Below the pieces are notes generated by a model, which saw nothing but the letters and a program-made list of their open reading frames with translations, did not search any database and was not told where the DNA came from. From Nitrospinaceae bacterium (GTDB taxonomy: Bacteria; Nitrospinota_A; UBA7883; JAJDBK01): 38,034 bases of DNA. The stretch spans positions 1 through 38,034 of the forward strand of contig JAJDBK010000028.1 in NCBI GenBank assembly GCA_029261405.1, in the 5' to 3' direction. Positions 25,389 through 34,715 of the stretch are shown here, piece by piece (within the stretch, counting starts at the first letter, position 1; the number at the start of each line of letters is the position of its first letter). The translations under genes were made by a program, and so were the position numbers.

Positions 25389-26465
25389 ATGATTAAACTT
25401 ATGGTTTTTATTGACGGCACCTGGTTATATTCAAATTTGCGGCATCTGGCCAAGGAATCGAGCCAGCCCGGTTTTTATATCGATTATGGCATTCTGGCCC
25501 ACGCTCTGAAATACGAACTGGAGAGCAGGGACGACCTGCCGGAGATGGACCTTGTCCGCACCCACCTTTTCGGCAGTTACCCGGTCAACTACGATATCTG
25601 CGACGAAGACCGGGCCAGGCGCAGAAAAGATTTCTTCGCCCTGCTACGTGAGGATTACCACTATGAGGTGGAGTCGTTTCCCATCGATTACCAGAAAAGA
25701 CGCATACTGCACGATGACCGTTCCGAAGAGGACCCCTTTGTGCCGAAGGAGAAATGTGTCGATATAGCTCTGGCTACCGCGATGATGTATCACGCCGCCA
25801 TAAACTCATACGATATCGCCGTTGCGGTTGTAGGAGACAAGGATTATTACCCGCTACTCCAGAAGGTCAGGATGCTCGGCAAACGGGTCGCCATAGCCTC
25901 TATCCAGCAGTCGTGCGCGAGGATGTACGCCGAACGTAGCGACGAAAAACGGCTGAAGGATTATCATATAATCTGGCTAAACGACATGGTTTCCAAGATC
26001 GCATGGAAACCGGAGGAGACACTGGTCGAGTGCAGATCCCCGCTACACGAAGGGAATCCCGAGGCGCTGACAACCATCCGCCTGCGGGAGGGACAGCCGT
26101 TTTTTTGCGACGACTGCCGGGGAAGGTTCGCCGAGCAGAAAGCCGAGCAGATGGCGCAATATACCGGGGATGACCATGAAGAGACCATGGAGGAGGGATC
26201 GGAATGGCGCAACGAGGAGTATGAAGAGGCGGACAACTCGGTCCACGAAGGTATTATAGAAAACCTGAAACCTGACCGGGGATTCGGGTTCATCAAACGT
26301 GAGGATGGCGCCAGTTTCTTTTTTCATGTTACCCACCTGGCCAACGTGGAATGGCATTCGCTCAAGGCGGGTCAAAGGGCGCAATTCACCGTGATAAAAC
26401 AGCCGATGGGTTCGAAAGCGGGGTCCGCCGGGGAGGTTACGGTTACGGATGAACCGACAGGGTGA
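25389..26465 (+). CDS. NYN-domain (PIN-like) ribonuclease fused to a cold-shock domain
   Basis: The product has 358 residues. Residues 1-205 form a NYN/LabA-type PIN-like domain: D9 in VFIDGTWLY, D125 in CVDIALATAM, and D150/D152 in VVGDKDYYPLL supply the acidic, metal-binding active site of this nuclease family. Residues 215-243 contain C-x4-H and C-x2-C (C215, H220, C240, C243), a possible zinc knuckle. An acidic linker (260-285) leads to a cold-shock domain (287-353) with RNP1-like GFGFIKR and RNP2-like FFFHVTH for single-stranded RNA binding. The order suggests an RNase brought to RNA by its own S1-like OB fold. GGAG lies 10 bases before the ATG. The gene appears to stand alone. Confidence 0.87.
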   Translation: MIKLMVFIDGTWLYSNLRHLAKESSQPGFYIDYGILAHALKYELESRDDLPEMDLVRTHLFGSYPVNYDICDEDRARRRKDFFALLREDYHYEVESFPIDYQKRRILHDDRSEEDPFVPKEKCVDIALATAMMYHAAINSYDIAVAVVGDKDYYPLLQKVRMLGKRVAIASIQQSCARMYAERSDEKRLKDYHIIWLNDMVSKIAWKPEETLVECRSPLHEGNPEALTTIRLREGQPFFCDDCRGRFAEQKAEQMAQYTGDDHEETMEEGSEWRNEEYEEADNSVHEGIIENLKPDRGFGFIKREDGASFFFHVTHLANVEWHSLKAGQRAQFTVIKQPMGSKAGSAGEVTVTDEPTG

Positions 26466-26477
26466 GAAGAGGTGATA

Positions 26478-26741
26478 TCAGGATCTGATTACCGTTATCT
26501 CCATTTCGGTTCCGAGGGCGGCCAGAAGATCGATGGCGTCACGAACAGAGTCAGATGGTGTCAGCAGTTCGACTACGCCTCTGGTCTGGTCCACCGTTCT
26601 GGGTACCGTCATATGCCCGTAGCTCTCCACCACGGAGACCAGATATCCGATCTGGTCAGGAGGCGCAATGAAGAGTATTCTGCGGCAATCTGAGTCTGGA
26701 TCGGGTATAGGAAATGATATTCTATCAGCTTTCTCGTTCAT
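26478..26741 (-). CDS. DUF4911-like protein
   Basis: This 87-residue soluble protein has the pattern of DUF4911: a strand RRILFIAPPDQIGYL, a helix ending in VVESYGHMTVPRTVD, then VVELLTPSDSVRDAIDLLAAL and a last strand EMEITVI. The fold looks ferredoxin-like (beta-alpha-beta-beta-alpha-beta). The family is uncharacterised and, as I recall, concentrated in deltaproteobacteria and relatives, which is one taxonomic hint. Its stop is 12 bases from the convergent NYN gene stop, and its start is 37 bases from the divergent rlpA start, so it is a single-gene unit. Confidence 0.7.
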   Translation of the reverse strand: MNEKADRISFPIPDPDSDCRRILFIAPPDQIGYLVSVVESYGHMTVPRTVDQTRGVVELLTPSDSVRDAIDLLAALGTEMEITVIRS

Positions 26742-26778
26742 TAAAGTCGATTCGTCCTGTGTGTGGTAACTTTTGAAT

Positions 26779-27576
26779 ATGAGAATAACATGGATGACAG
26801 CGCTGATAGCTACCGTTATCGTTTCGATGGCCTGTTCGGCCTGCGCGGGGAAAGAGAGGATCAGAAAGCGGGTCGGTGTAGCCAGTAGCGTTGCGGGGAA
26901 ACGCCCTTATCCATCTTCAAAACTCAAGAGAGTCCGTCCTTACACTATAAGGGGAGTTACCTACTATCCCCTGAAGGACGCCTACGGTTATAACAGGGTC
27001 GGCTCCGCATCGTGGTACGGTCCGAATTTTCATGGAAAAAAAACGGCTAACGGCGAGATATACGATATGAACGCCATGACCGCCGCTCACAAGACATTGC
27101 CACTCGGTACCATGGTGGAGGTGACCAGAGTCGATACGGGGAGGAAAATAGTCGTGAGGATAAACGACAGGGGACCATTTGTAGGCGCAAGGATCATCGA
27201 CCTGTCGAGAAAAGGAGCGGGGAAACTCGACATGCTCGGTTCGGGAACCGCCAAGGTGCGAGTGGTCGCCCTCGCCAGAGGGAAACAGGGAAGTAGCGGA
27301 ACAGAGCCGGTACTCACAGCCCCGGCTCCTGATTTTGAAAAGGGCCGGTTTTTTGTTCAAGTCGGCGCGTTTTCCGACCCCGGCAACGCGGAACGCCTGA
27401 AATTAAAACTCCCCTTTCCGGGAGAAACCGTTCGACTCGAAAGGTTCACAACCCGCGAAGGTCAAACCCTTACACGAGTACGGATAGGCCCATATGGCAA
27501 AGAAGGGAGCGCTAACGCCGCTTTGGCCGAAATCGCCGATCTCGGTTTTCCCCGGGCTTACGTCATCGCGGATTAA
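26779..27576 (+). CDS. rlpA: RlpA-like lytic transglycosylase lipoprotein with SPOR domain
   Basis: The product has 265 residues from ATG 26779. The N-terminus is a lipoprotein-type signal (hydrophobic to VSMAC/CSAC, with Cys at the end). The double-psi beta-barrel holds [18 protein letters not shown], the LPLGT segment and [17 protein letters not shown] with the catalytic Asp in the NDRGP motif. The C-terminal SPOR domain (from about [17 protein letters not shown]) binds denuded glycan at the septum. RlpA cleaves naked peptidoglycan during daughter-cell separation. A TTG six bases upstream is a less likely start. It is followed 29 bases later by the retropepsin gene. Confidence 0.93.
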   Translation: MRITWMTALIATVIVSMACSACAGKERIRKRVGVASSVAGKRPYPSSKLKRVRPYTIRGVTYYPLKDAYGYNRVGSASWYGPNFHGKKTANGEIYDMNAMTAAHKTLPLGTMVEVTRVDTGRKIVVRINDRGPFVGARIIDLSRKGAGKLDMLGSGTAKVRVVALARGKQGSSGTEPVLTAPAPDFEKGRFFVQVGAFSDPGNAERLKLKLPFPGETVRLERFTTREGQTLTRVRIGPYGKEGSANAALAEIADLGFPRAYVIAD

Positions 27577-27605
27577 CCAGGATTATTAACAGTGGTTCGT
27601 GAATA

Positions 27606-28247
27606 ATGCGTGTCGGCGTTCTCATTCTCGTATCGGCAATCCCGCTCGCCATAACAGCTATGCAAATCGACGCCGGGGAACGTTTCGCCTACAGGTATAA
27701 AGACGACTCCGGAGACGTACACATAAGAGGGTCTCGTGAAAGTATACCTGACCGGTTCAGGGAAAAAGCTGTCGCCATGCGACTTGAGACGATCCGCTTC
27801 TCCAGGGAGAGCCGGAAACGTAACAAAGGCGACGCCGTTCTCGGCGCGGCAGGGTCCATACTACTTGAAGAGGACAAAGGCCGACTTATGGTCGAGGCTA
27901 AATTCAATAAATCTGTCGATAGAGGGGTTTTGCTCGATACAGGCTCCCAGTTGGTTATTATCACAACGAAACTTGCGTCAGCCCTCGGAATTGACCTTGA
28001 AAAGAGCGGGGTTTCCGGCTTCACCACCCCCTCCGGCGCGTTTACGGCTCCCACCGTTTTTTTACGCTCGATCACCATTGGGCCTGCCACGGTAGAGAAT
28101 ATCAGTGCGGTGGTGATCGATTTTCCAGGCAAAGGAAAGGTGAGCGCAGTGATCGGCATGAATTTTCTGTCTCACTATACCTTCAGAATCGACACCATCG
28201 GCAAGAAGCTGACCTTTACCGGTCTGGCGGAAGAGTCGGTCGATTAA
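27606..28247 (+). CDS. Retropepsin-like aspartic protease, exported
   Basis: This 213-residue protein has an N-terminal hydrophobic signal (about residues 1-20), then a DUF4124-like segment (YRYKDDSGDVHI) and a charged linker. The protease domain begins near residue 92 and has the active-site triad D111-T112-G113 in LLDTGSQLVII, a flap region, and the late hydrophobic-Gly motif VIGMNFLSHYTFRID typical of clan AA bacterial proteases (TIGR02281-like). These act as homodimers because each chain brings one Asp. It is probably periplasmic. Co-location with rlpA may point to envelope protein turnover; the target is unknown. Confidence 0.85.
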   Translation: MRVGVLILVSAIPLAITAMQIDAGERFAYRYKDDSGDVHIRGSRESIPDRFREKAVAMRLETIRFSRESRKRNKGDAVLGAAGSILLEEDKGRLMVEAKFNKSVDRGVLLDTGSQLVIITTKLASALGIDLEKSGVSGFTTPSGAFTAPTVFLRSITIGPATVENISAVVIDFPGKGKVSAVIGMNFLSHYTFRIDTIGKKLTFTGLAEESVD

Positions 28248-28333
28248 CCTTCAAAAGTGACATTGAGCTTGATTCAGATACCTGATAAATGCCACAGTAA
28301 TACATGCCGTTTTTACGGTTTGGAGAGACTGGT

Positions 28334-28362
28334 TTGCATCAGTCGAATTTTGCGTTTTATAT
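28334..28362 (+). promoter_or_regulatory. Possible promoter of the GH57 cluster
   Basis: TTGCAT (28334-28339) and TTATAT (28357-28362) are separated by 17 bases in an AT-rich stretch 36 bases before the GH57 start. It is a moderate match by eye. Confidence 0.3.
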
Positions 28363-28397
28363 TAAAAACATAACAAAGCGGTACAAAATTAAATCGT

Positions 28398-30800
28398 ATG
28401 GGAAGATATCTTTGCATTCACGGGCACTTCTATCAGCCTCCGAGGGAGAATCCGTGGTTAGAAGAGATAGAGGTTCAGGATTCCGCCGCTCCGTTCCACG
28501 ACTGGAATGAGCGGATCAATCGTGAATGTTACTCTCCGAACACTGTTTCACGAGCGCATAATAAGGCTGGCAGGATCAGCGGGATACGGAACAACTTCGA
28601 GGATATCAGCTTTAATATCGGCCCCACCCTCTTCTCCTGGCTCGAAACTCACGACCGCTTCACCTACGACAGGATTATAGCCGCCGACCGCGCCAGCCAA
28701 CACAAGTATGGCGGTCACGGAGGGGCTATCGCCCAAGCGTACAACCATATAATCATGCCCCTTGCCACAGCCAGGGACAAGGATACCCAGATCAAGTGGG
28801 GAATAGCCGATTTCCACTATCGGTTCGGCAGGAAACCTGTGGGGATGTGGTTGCCGGAGACTGGCGCCTGTATGGAGACTCTGGAAACTTTGGCGTCGAA
28901 CGGAATATTGTTCACTATCCTGTGTCAGTCGCAGGCCAAAGAGGTAAGGGAGTCGTGGGAGTCGAATCTCCACGGGACGGACAGCGGTATCGACCCGACC
29001 CGGCCTTACTACGTTTCATTGAAGGACGGAAAAAAGATCGCCATCTTTTTCTACGACGGCCCCATCAGCCGGGCGGTCGCTTATGAACGGCTGTTGCAGA
29101 GCGGAGAAAAATTCGCCGACAGGCTCAACAGCGGATACTCACAGCACAGAAACTGGGAACAGCTACTCTCCATAGCCACCGACGGCGAGACCTTTGGGCA
29201 TCATCACAGGTTTGGCGAGATGGCGCTTACATACGCCATAGACCGATTCAACCATTCGGACGATGTCACTATGACAAATTACGCCCAATACCTCGACAGC
29301 CACCCGCCCGATACCGAGGTTGCCATCCACGATTTTTCCTCCTGGTCGTGCGCCCACGGCGTAGACAGGTGGCGCAACGATTGCGGATGCAAGATCGATG
29401 TCCAGCGAGGTTGGCGCCAGCGTTGGAGAGCGCCTCTGCGTAAAGCCCTCGACCGGTTAAAAGAAGATGCGGATAACCTTTTTGCAAGCGAAGGGGGACT
29501 GCTTTTTACCGATCCGTGGACCGTGCGAAACGATTACATCGACGTGATTTTGAAAAGAGTTGAACCGGCGGTTTTTGTGAATGAGCGAATGATCGGAACT
29601 CATACCAGGGGGCGTACCATTGAAGCGCTAAAACTCCTTGAAATGCAACGCAACTCAATGTTGATGTTCACCTCTTGCGGCTGGTTTTTCGACGATATCT
29701 CCGGTATCGAGACCTTGCAGATATTAAAATACGCGGCCAGAACGATTGAGCTGTTCGAGTCTCTTTCACACGAGCGTGTCGAGGAGGAGTTTATCGAAAC
29801 CCTGACCGAAGCCGGAAGCAACATTCCGGAGTATGTGCACGGTGGCTCCATCTACCGCAAGATGGTTCAGCCGGATAAAACCCCCCTGTCGAAAGTCACG
29901 GCCAACCACGCCATCATCAAAGCCCTCCATCCTGAAAACGGCGCTTCCCCCGTATCGACATTCAGTGTGAATGAGGTCTATTCGGTCCACGAGGGATTCG
30001 GAGAAAACACTTTTTCACTCACAAAAACTGTAACCGGCTCCACCATCACCCTCGAAGAGAGTCCTTTTATGGTGGCGACGCTGAAACTGGGCAAATCGGA
30101 CGTAACCTGTTTTGTAAAGAGTATCTCAAGTGAAGTCGAGTATACGGACGCAGTGCGGGAGTTGGTAACCGTCTGGCGCGAGAAACCGATAACGGGTGTC
30201 ATACGAACCATCGACGATCTGTTCAAGGATGGTGGCGAGACCTTCTGGCTCAAGGATCTGTTTATAGAAGCGCGAAGGAAGGCTGTGGCCAATATCGTCT
30301 CCGGCCATGTGGACCGCTTCTCGGAAACATACGAAAAGCTGTTCCACGATAACCGCATGGTCATGGAGTATTTTATCGGATCGGGAGTTCCGGCTCCGAA
30401 GGAGTTCCATATGGCGGCAAAATACACCCTGGAAAGGGAGCTTCTGAATACCGCCGGGGAGATTGGGACTCATAGCGGCCTGGACCGGATGGCGCGGCTG
30501 ACCGGAGACATCAAAAGGTGGGACCTCAATATCGACTTTGAACCGATCCACACAAGGATCGAGGAGGCGATCTGCGAAAAGATCACGGAAAGCGTCTCGT
30601 CGAAGGATATATCGAAGATAAAACGAGTGGTGGAGGCTCTCCTGGCGGTACAATTCGCCGGTATCAAACTTGACCTGTGGGATCTGCAAAACAGGTTCGC
30701 GGAGGCCTATTTCGCTTCACGTAAAGCCACCAATGATCCTTTCCTCACAAGCTCCGAGATCACAAAACTCGGTATCATGCTCAACTTCGCCAGTGACTAA
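28398..30800 (+). CDS. Glycoside hydrolase family 57 with DUF3536 C-terminal domain
   Basis: This 800-residue cytoplasmic enzyme begins YLCIHGHFYQPPRENPWLE, the first GH57 motif. The expected catalytic nucleophile is E154 (GMWLPETG) and the general acid D262 (ATDGETFGHHH), both in place. The second half from about residue 400 matches DUF3536, a helical extension found only on this branch. GH57 enzymes act on alpha-glucans as amylases, branching enzymes or glucanotransferases; the specificity of the DUF3536 branch is not known to me. It is first of a tight plus-strand cluster, with a GT4-like gene three bases downstream. Storage-glucan or glycan remodelling is the likely role. Confidence 0.9.
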   Translation: MGRYLCIHGHFYQPPRENPWLEEIEVQDSAAPFHDWNERINRECYSPNTVSRAHNKAGRISGIRNNFEDISFNIGPTLFSWLETHDRFTYDRIIAADRASQHKYGGHGGAIAQAYNHIIMPLATARDKDTQIKWGIADFHYRFGRKPVGMWLPETGACMETLETLASNGILFTILCQSQAKEVRESWESNLHGTDSGIDPTRPYYVSLKDGKKIAIFFYDGPISRAVAYERLLQSGEKFADRLNSGYSQHRNWEQLLSIATDGETFGHHHRFGEMALTYAIDRFNHSDDVTMTNYAQYLDSHPPDTEVAIHDFSSWSCAHGVDRWRNDCGCKIDVQRGWRQRWRAPLRKALDRLKEDADNLFASEGGLLFTDPWTVRNDYIDVILKRVEPAVFVNERMIGTHTRGRTIEALKLLEMQRNSMLMFTSCGWFFDDISGIETLQILKYAARTIELFESLSHERVEEEFIETLTEAGSNIPEYVHGGSIYRKMVQPDKTPLSKVTANHAIIKALHPENGASPVSTFSVNEVYSVHEGFGENTFSLTKTVTGSTITLEESPFMVATLKLGKSDVTCFVKSISSEVEYTDAVRELVTVWREKPITGVIRTIDDLFKDGGETFWLKDLFIEARRKAVANIVSGHVDRFSETYEKLFHDNRMVMEYFIGSGVPAPKEFHMAAKYTLERELLNTAGEIGTHSGLDRMARLTGDIKRWDLNIDFEPIHTRIEEAICEKITESVSSKDISKIKRVVEALLAVQFAGIKLDLWDLQNRFAEAYFASRKATNDPFLTSSEITKLGIMLNFASD

Positions 30801-30803
30801 AAT

Positions 30804-31754
30804 ATGGCGATCTATTTCTATTGCTACGATAACAACGAACCGACTGGTGGCATAAAGCAGATATACCGGCACGTCGATATTCTGAACAACGCCGACATGG
30901 AGGCTTTTGTCCTGCACCAGGAGGAGGGGTTTTTATGCACATGGTTTCAGAACGAAACTAAAATCGCCTATGTATCAAAACTTTCGTTAACCCCGAACGA
31001 CATTCTTGTCGCCCCGGAACTTGTCGGCCCGACGTTTTCCAGAACCGCTCCGGGAATAAATAAAGTTATCTTTAACCAGAACTGTTATTACACTTTTACA
31101 GGCTACTTCCTCGACCCTACCAACATGGAGAGTCCTTACAGAAACGACGATCTAAAGGCGGTCATAACGGTTTCCAAAGACAGCGCGGACTATATGCGAT
31201 TCGCCTTCCCGCATATTCCAGTCCATAGAGTCCGCAACGGCATCGACAACAGGCTTTTCCGATACGAAGAAAAGAAGAAACGATTGATCGCGTTTATGCC
31301 GCGCAAAAATCCACACGCCGTCACTCAGGTTATAAACATGCTCAAATTCAGGGGTTCCCTCCAGGGGTATGAACTGGCGCCTATCGATGGTCTGAGTGAG
31401 GAGGGGGTGGCTCAGATACTCAGGGAGTCGTCGATATTTTTGAGCTTCGGCTTCCCGGAAGGTTTTGGACTGCCGCCAGCGGAAGCCATGGCTTGCGGAT
31501 GCGTGGTGGCCGGTTTTCACGGTGGTGGCGGAAAGGAGTTTTTCTGGCCGGAGTTCTCCTATCCTGTTCCCCAGGAAGATATTACCGGCTACGTTGCAAC
31601 TGTTGAGCGAGTCATCGATCTATTCAACAACGAGCCTGAAACAATGAAACGAAAAGGAATAAAAGCGTCTGAATTTATCGGCGCCAACTACTCCCTTGAT
31701 AAAGAGTCGAAGACTGTCATAGCCGCTTTTCAGGCGATTCTTCAATCCGGGTGA
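30804..31754 (+). CDS. Glycosyltransferase, GT4-like
   Basis: The product has 316 residues. The N-terminal half has the GGIKQIYRHVDILN segment and conserved VRNGIDNRLF. The C-terminal half has FGFPEGFGLPPAEAMACGCVVAGFHGGGG, which contains the paired Glu and Gly-rich donor loop of GT4 enzymes. It is about 50-60 residues shorter than many GT4 proteins. It lies three bases after the GH57 gene, and its TGA overlaps the GTG start of the next gene (GTGA), so all three are probably co-translated. Donor and acceptor are unknown; protein or glucan glycosylation are both possible in view of the neighbours. Confidence 0.82.
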   Translation: MAIYFYCYDNNEPTGGIKQIYRHVDILNNADMEAFVLHQEEGFLCTWFQNETKIAYVSKLSLTPNDILVAPELVGPTFSRTAPGINKVIFNQNCYYTFTGYFLDPTNMESPYRNDDLKAVITVSKDSADYMRFAFPHIPVHRVRNGIDNRLFRYEEKKKRLIAFMPRKNPHAVTQVINMLKFRGSLQGYELAPIDGLSEEGVAQILRESSIFLSFGFPEGFGLPPAEAMACGCVVAGFHGGGGKEFFWPEFSYPVPQEDITGYVATVERVIDLFNNEPETMKRKGIKASEFIGANYSLDKESKTVIAAFQAILQSG

Positions 31755-33487
31755 GCATGTTTGAAAAAGCCAATCTGGCGGCGTTAAAAAAAAATCATCC
31801 GGCTCTACATTCGACTCTCGAAAATTTCATCACACCCCCTGAAACCAGTATCGGATATGCGGTTATTGCTTCAAAGAGCGGCGCTTTAACCCTTACAGCC
31901 GAAACTGACGGTTTCACAACCCTCTTTCACAGCGGTTACGACCCTGTAAAAGAAGCGGACAGGATCGTATCATCGTGGGGGGATATGAGCGGATACCGCA
32001 CCGTTCTATTTTCCGGGTTCGGGTTGGGTTACGTTCCCCTGCGAGCCTTGTCATCCCTGAACACAACACAGCGGGTTATCGTGGTGGAGCCGGAAATGGA
32101 GGTTCTCTCCCTGGCCATAAAAAATATCGACCTGACTCCACTTTTTACCCGCGCCAATACACATATAATAACCGGTCCTGAGTTTATGGAGCGATCAGAC
32201 GACCTGATAGAAGGTAACACTGACAAAACTTTCAGTTTCCTTCTCCCCCCTGCGTGCAAACTTGACCCACGGCTGATTTCCATTACGGAAAAAGGCTCGG
32301 CGCCACTACTGAAAAAACGGTTGTCATACCCGAAATTCGGATCGCCCCGATGCAAAGCCCTGCTTTTTGAAAGTGGTTTTTTCCTCGAACAGGAGCTTAT
32401 GGCTACGTGGGAGTCGAGAAATTCCCCGTTCACCACTATTGAAGTACCGGTTTCAGGGGCTGGCGAGACCGGCTTTATTAAGGATCTGTTATCCCGGTTG
32501 GCCGATTTCAGGCCCGATTACATAATTACGATCAACAGAATTGGATTCGACCTGGATGGCAAACTTGCGCGACTGCTCACAAGTTACAAGACTCCTTTCG
32601 TAAGCTGGTTCGTCGATAACCCGCTGTCGATTGTCGAGAGGGGAGGCGTAGCATCCGACTACGACATCTCGCTTGTCTGGGACGAGTTTTATGTCGCCCC
32701 GATGAAACGGCTCGGTTTTACGAACGTACACTATTTCCCCTACGCCGCCGACACCACGATTTTTCACGCTTCCGAAAGCCCGATTAAAAAAAAATACCCG
32801 ATATCCTTTGTGGCAAGCTCCATGGAAAAGATTTTAGCTGATCGTCTCGCCGAGATTCGGAATAGAACTGGCCTGATGAAAATCTTCCGGAAACTGACCA
32901 CAAAACCTTACGAGTGGGGCAGAGTCGATATCCCTGGAATGGTGAAGGCGGAGCTGTCAGGCCATGTCGTCTCACCATCGGAATCAGCCTCCCTTGAAAC
33001 CGCCACAGGATCTGCAATAACCCAAAGAAAAAGAGTTGACGCCCTGCTTGCCATAAAAGACATGCAACCACACATATTCGGTGACAGCGGCTGGGCAAAA
33101 CTCCTGCCGAAAGATTTTACCATTCATCCACCAGCCGATTACCGGCGCGACCTGCCTGCGATCTATCGGGCTACTTCGGTCAACCTGAACATATCAAACC
33201 TGCAACTTCTCAACTCGCCGAACCAGCGACTCTTCGATGTCAGCGCCTCCAGTTCGTTCCTGCTGACCGACAACCCGGATAACGCCGCAAAATTTCTTGC
33301 GCCAGATACGCAGGTCGGAGTATTTAACAACCCGCGTGAGCTTGCCGAAAAGGCGTGTTATTATCTTGAGAAGGGAAATGAGCGAGAAGAGATGGCGGTC
33401 AAGGCTTGCAACACAATTTGTTCAGGGCATACATATCGTCACAGGACCGAAGAGCTTGAAACTTTGCTCGGCTCAATCTTCCGTTAA
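31751..33487 (+). CDS. MAF-like domain fused to a CgeB-type glycosyltransferase
   Basis: This 578-residue protein joins two recognisable parts. Residues 1-160 resemble the N-terminus of motility accessory factor (MAF) glycosyltransferases: LFHSGYDPVKEADRIV, then a Rossmann loop LFSGFGLGYVPLRAL and RVIVVEPEMEVLSLAI. From about residue 215 it matches CgeB/Glyco_trans_1_2: PDYIITINRIGFDLDG, FVSWFVDNP, and near the end NQRLFDVSASSSFLLTDNPD with the following FNNPRELAEKA. MAF proteins add nonulosonic acids to flagellin; CgeB proteins glycosylate surface proteins. The GTG at 31751 overlaps the previous stop; ATG 31757 is an alternative. No ribosome site is strong. A role in surface-protein glycosylation is inferred. 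Confidence 0.8.
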   Translation: MSMFEKANLAALKKNHPALHSTLENFITPPETSIGYAVIASKSGALTLTAETDGFTTLFHSGYDPVKEADRIVSSWGDMSGYRTVLFSGFGLGYVPLRALSSLNTTQRVIVVEPEMEVLSLAIKNIDLTPLFTRANTHIITGPEFMERSDDLIEGNTDKTFSFLLPPACKLDPRLISITEKGSAPLLKKRLSYPKFGSPRCKALLFESGFFLEQELMATWESRNSPFTTIEVPVSGAGETGFIKDLLSRLADFRPDYIITINRIGFDLDGKLARLLTSYKTPFVSWFVDNPLSIVERGGVASDYDISLVWDEFYVAPMKRLGFTNVHYFPYAADTTIFHASESPIKKKYPISFVASSMEKILADRLAEIRNRTGLMKIFRKLTTKPYEWGRVDIPGMVKAELSGHVVSPSESASLETATGSAITQRKRVDALLAIKDMQPHIFGDSGWAKLLPKDFTIHPPADYRRDLPAIYRATSVNLNISNLQLLNSPNQRLFDVSASSSFLLTDNPDNAAKFLAPDTQVGVFNNPRELAEKACYYLEKGNEREEMAVKACNTICSGHTYRHRTEELETLLGSIFR

Positions 33488-33526
33488 CCAAAAAGTAAAT
33501 ATGTAACCACTACAAGGAGTGACACC

Positions 33527-34555
33527 ATGATTCGTACAATATTCATGTCACTGTTTCTGGCCGTAGCCTGCATCGCGATAACGGCTCAAGCCGGGTCGCA
33601 ACTATTGAAAGACTCGCTCGAACATTTTGCGCCTCTGCCGGACCAGCCTGTTTACAAGGCTGGTAACCCCGGCTCACGGGAGAAACTCGAACTTGGCAAA
33701 ATGCTTTTTTTCGATACCCGTCTATCAAAATCGAACGTCTTCTCGTGCAACTCGTGCCATAACCTCGCCGGAGGTGGTGTCGATAACAACCCGTTCTCCA
33801 CAGGACACAAGTGGCAGGTCGGCGGTAGAAATGCGCCGACGGTTTTTAACGCCTCACTGCATATCGCCCAGTTCTGGGACGGACGGGCCGAAGACGTGGA
33901 AGCGCAGGCTCAAGGTCCGATCCTCGCTGGTGTGGAGATGGCGGCCACAAAAGAGCTGGCCTTAAAAAGGATAGGCTCCATCCCGGAATACCAACAGCGT
34001 TTTGCGACAGCCTTTCCGGGTCAGGAGAACCCGTTTACATACGAGAACATCGCCAACGCCATCGGCGCTTTTGAACGTACACTGCTGACCCCCTCACGGT
34101 TCGACATGTTCCTGAAAGGAAACGAATCGGCTCTCACCGATGATGAGAAGGCGGGCCTTGGTCTGTTCATTGAAAAAGGGTGCGCCGATTGTCATGACGG
34201 GATAGCTGTCGGCGGTGGAGGATACCGGGAGTTCGGAGTCTCCAACAAACCGGAAGGTCTCACTGACCGGGGGCGGATAGAGGTTACCAACGATGAAGGG
34301 GATATGCACGTATTCAAGGTTCCCTCCTTGCGGAACATCGAACTTACCTATCCTTACTTCCATGACGGATCGGTCTTCAGCCTTAACGAAGCCATCAGCA
34401 TCATGGGATGGACCCAGCTTGGAGAGAAACTGACGGATAGCCAGATCGGTAGCATATCCACATTCCTGCGCAGTCTCACAGGTGAACGACCAGATGTCAC
34501 GCTACCGGCGCTACCCCCATCAACAAAGGAGACACCAATACCAGACAGGTTCTAG
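33527..34555 (+). CDS. Di-haem cytochrome c peroxidase
   Basis: This 342-residue periplasmic protein has a Sec signal (about residues 1-22, cleavage after AQA) and two c-type haem sites: C74-x2-C77-H78 (CNSCH) and C219-x2-C222-H223 (CADCH). The sequence around them (LELGKMLFFDTRLS, NAPTVFNAS, FWDGRAEDVE) and the later VPSLRNIELTYPYFHDGS are standard for the bacterial CcpA/MauG superfamily. It reduces hydrogen peroxide to water using a cytochrome c or cupredoxin. GGAG lies eight bases before the ATG. It starts 39 bases after the glycosyltransferase gene; shared transcription is possible but no functional link is evident. Confidence 0.95.
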   Translation: MIRTIFMSLFLAVACIAITAQAGSQLLKDSLEHFAPLPDQPVYKAGNPGSREKLELGKMLFFDTRLSKSNVFSCNSCHNLAGGGVDNNPFSTGHKWQVGGRNAPTVFNASLHIAQFWDGRAEDVEAQAQGPILAGVEMAATKELALKRIGSIPEYQQRFATAFPGQENPFTYENIANAIGAFERTLLTPSRFDMFLKGNESALTDDEKAGLGLFIEKGCADCHDGIAVGGGGYREFGVSNKPEGLTDRGRIEVTNDEGDMHVFKVPSLRNIELTYPYFHDGSVFSLNEAISIMGWTQLGEKLTDSQIGSISTFLRSLTGERPDVTLPALPPSTKETPIPDRF

Positions 34556-34574
34556 CGGGTGCGTGGCGCACCGC
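34555..34574. other. GC-rich hairpin right after the peroxidase stop
   Basis: GTGCG (34559-34563 region) pairs with CGCAC (34567-34571) around a TGG loop, with a further GCG/CGC beyond a bulged G. No T-run follows, so it is at best a weak transcript-end or stabilising structure. Confidence 0.3.
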
Positions 34575-34715
34575 CACCTTAACGCCACTGCTATCGGAGT
34601 CATGGGGATGGTCTTCAGCATCTGTAGCAGTAAGGTATTCAGACTTGGCGCCGGCGTACATGGGTGAGCGTCTGGAGATACCCATACTGGTTGGTGTTAA
34701 AAGGGCTGGTGGTAC

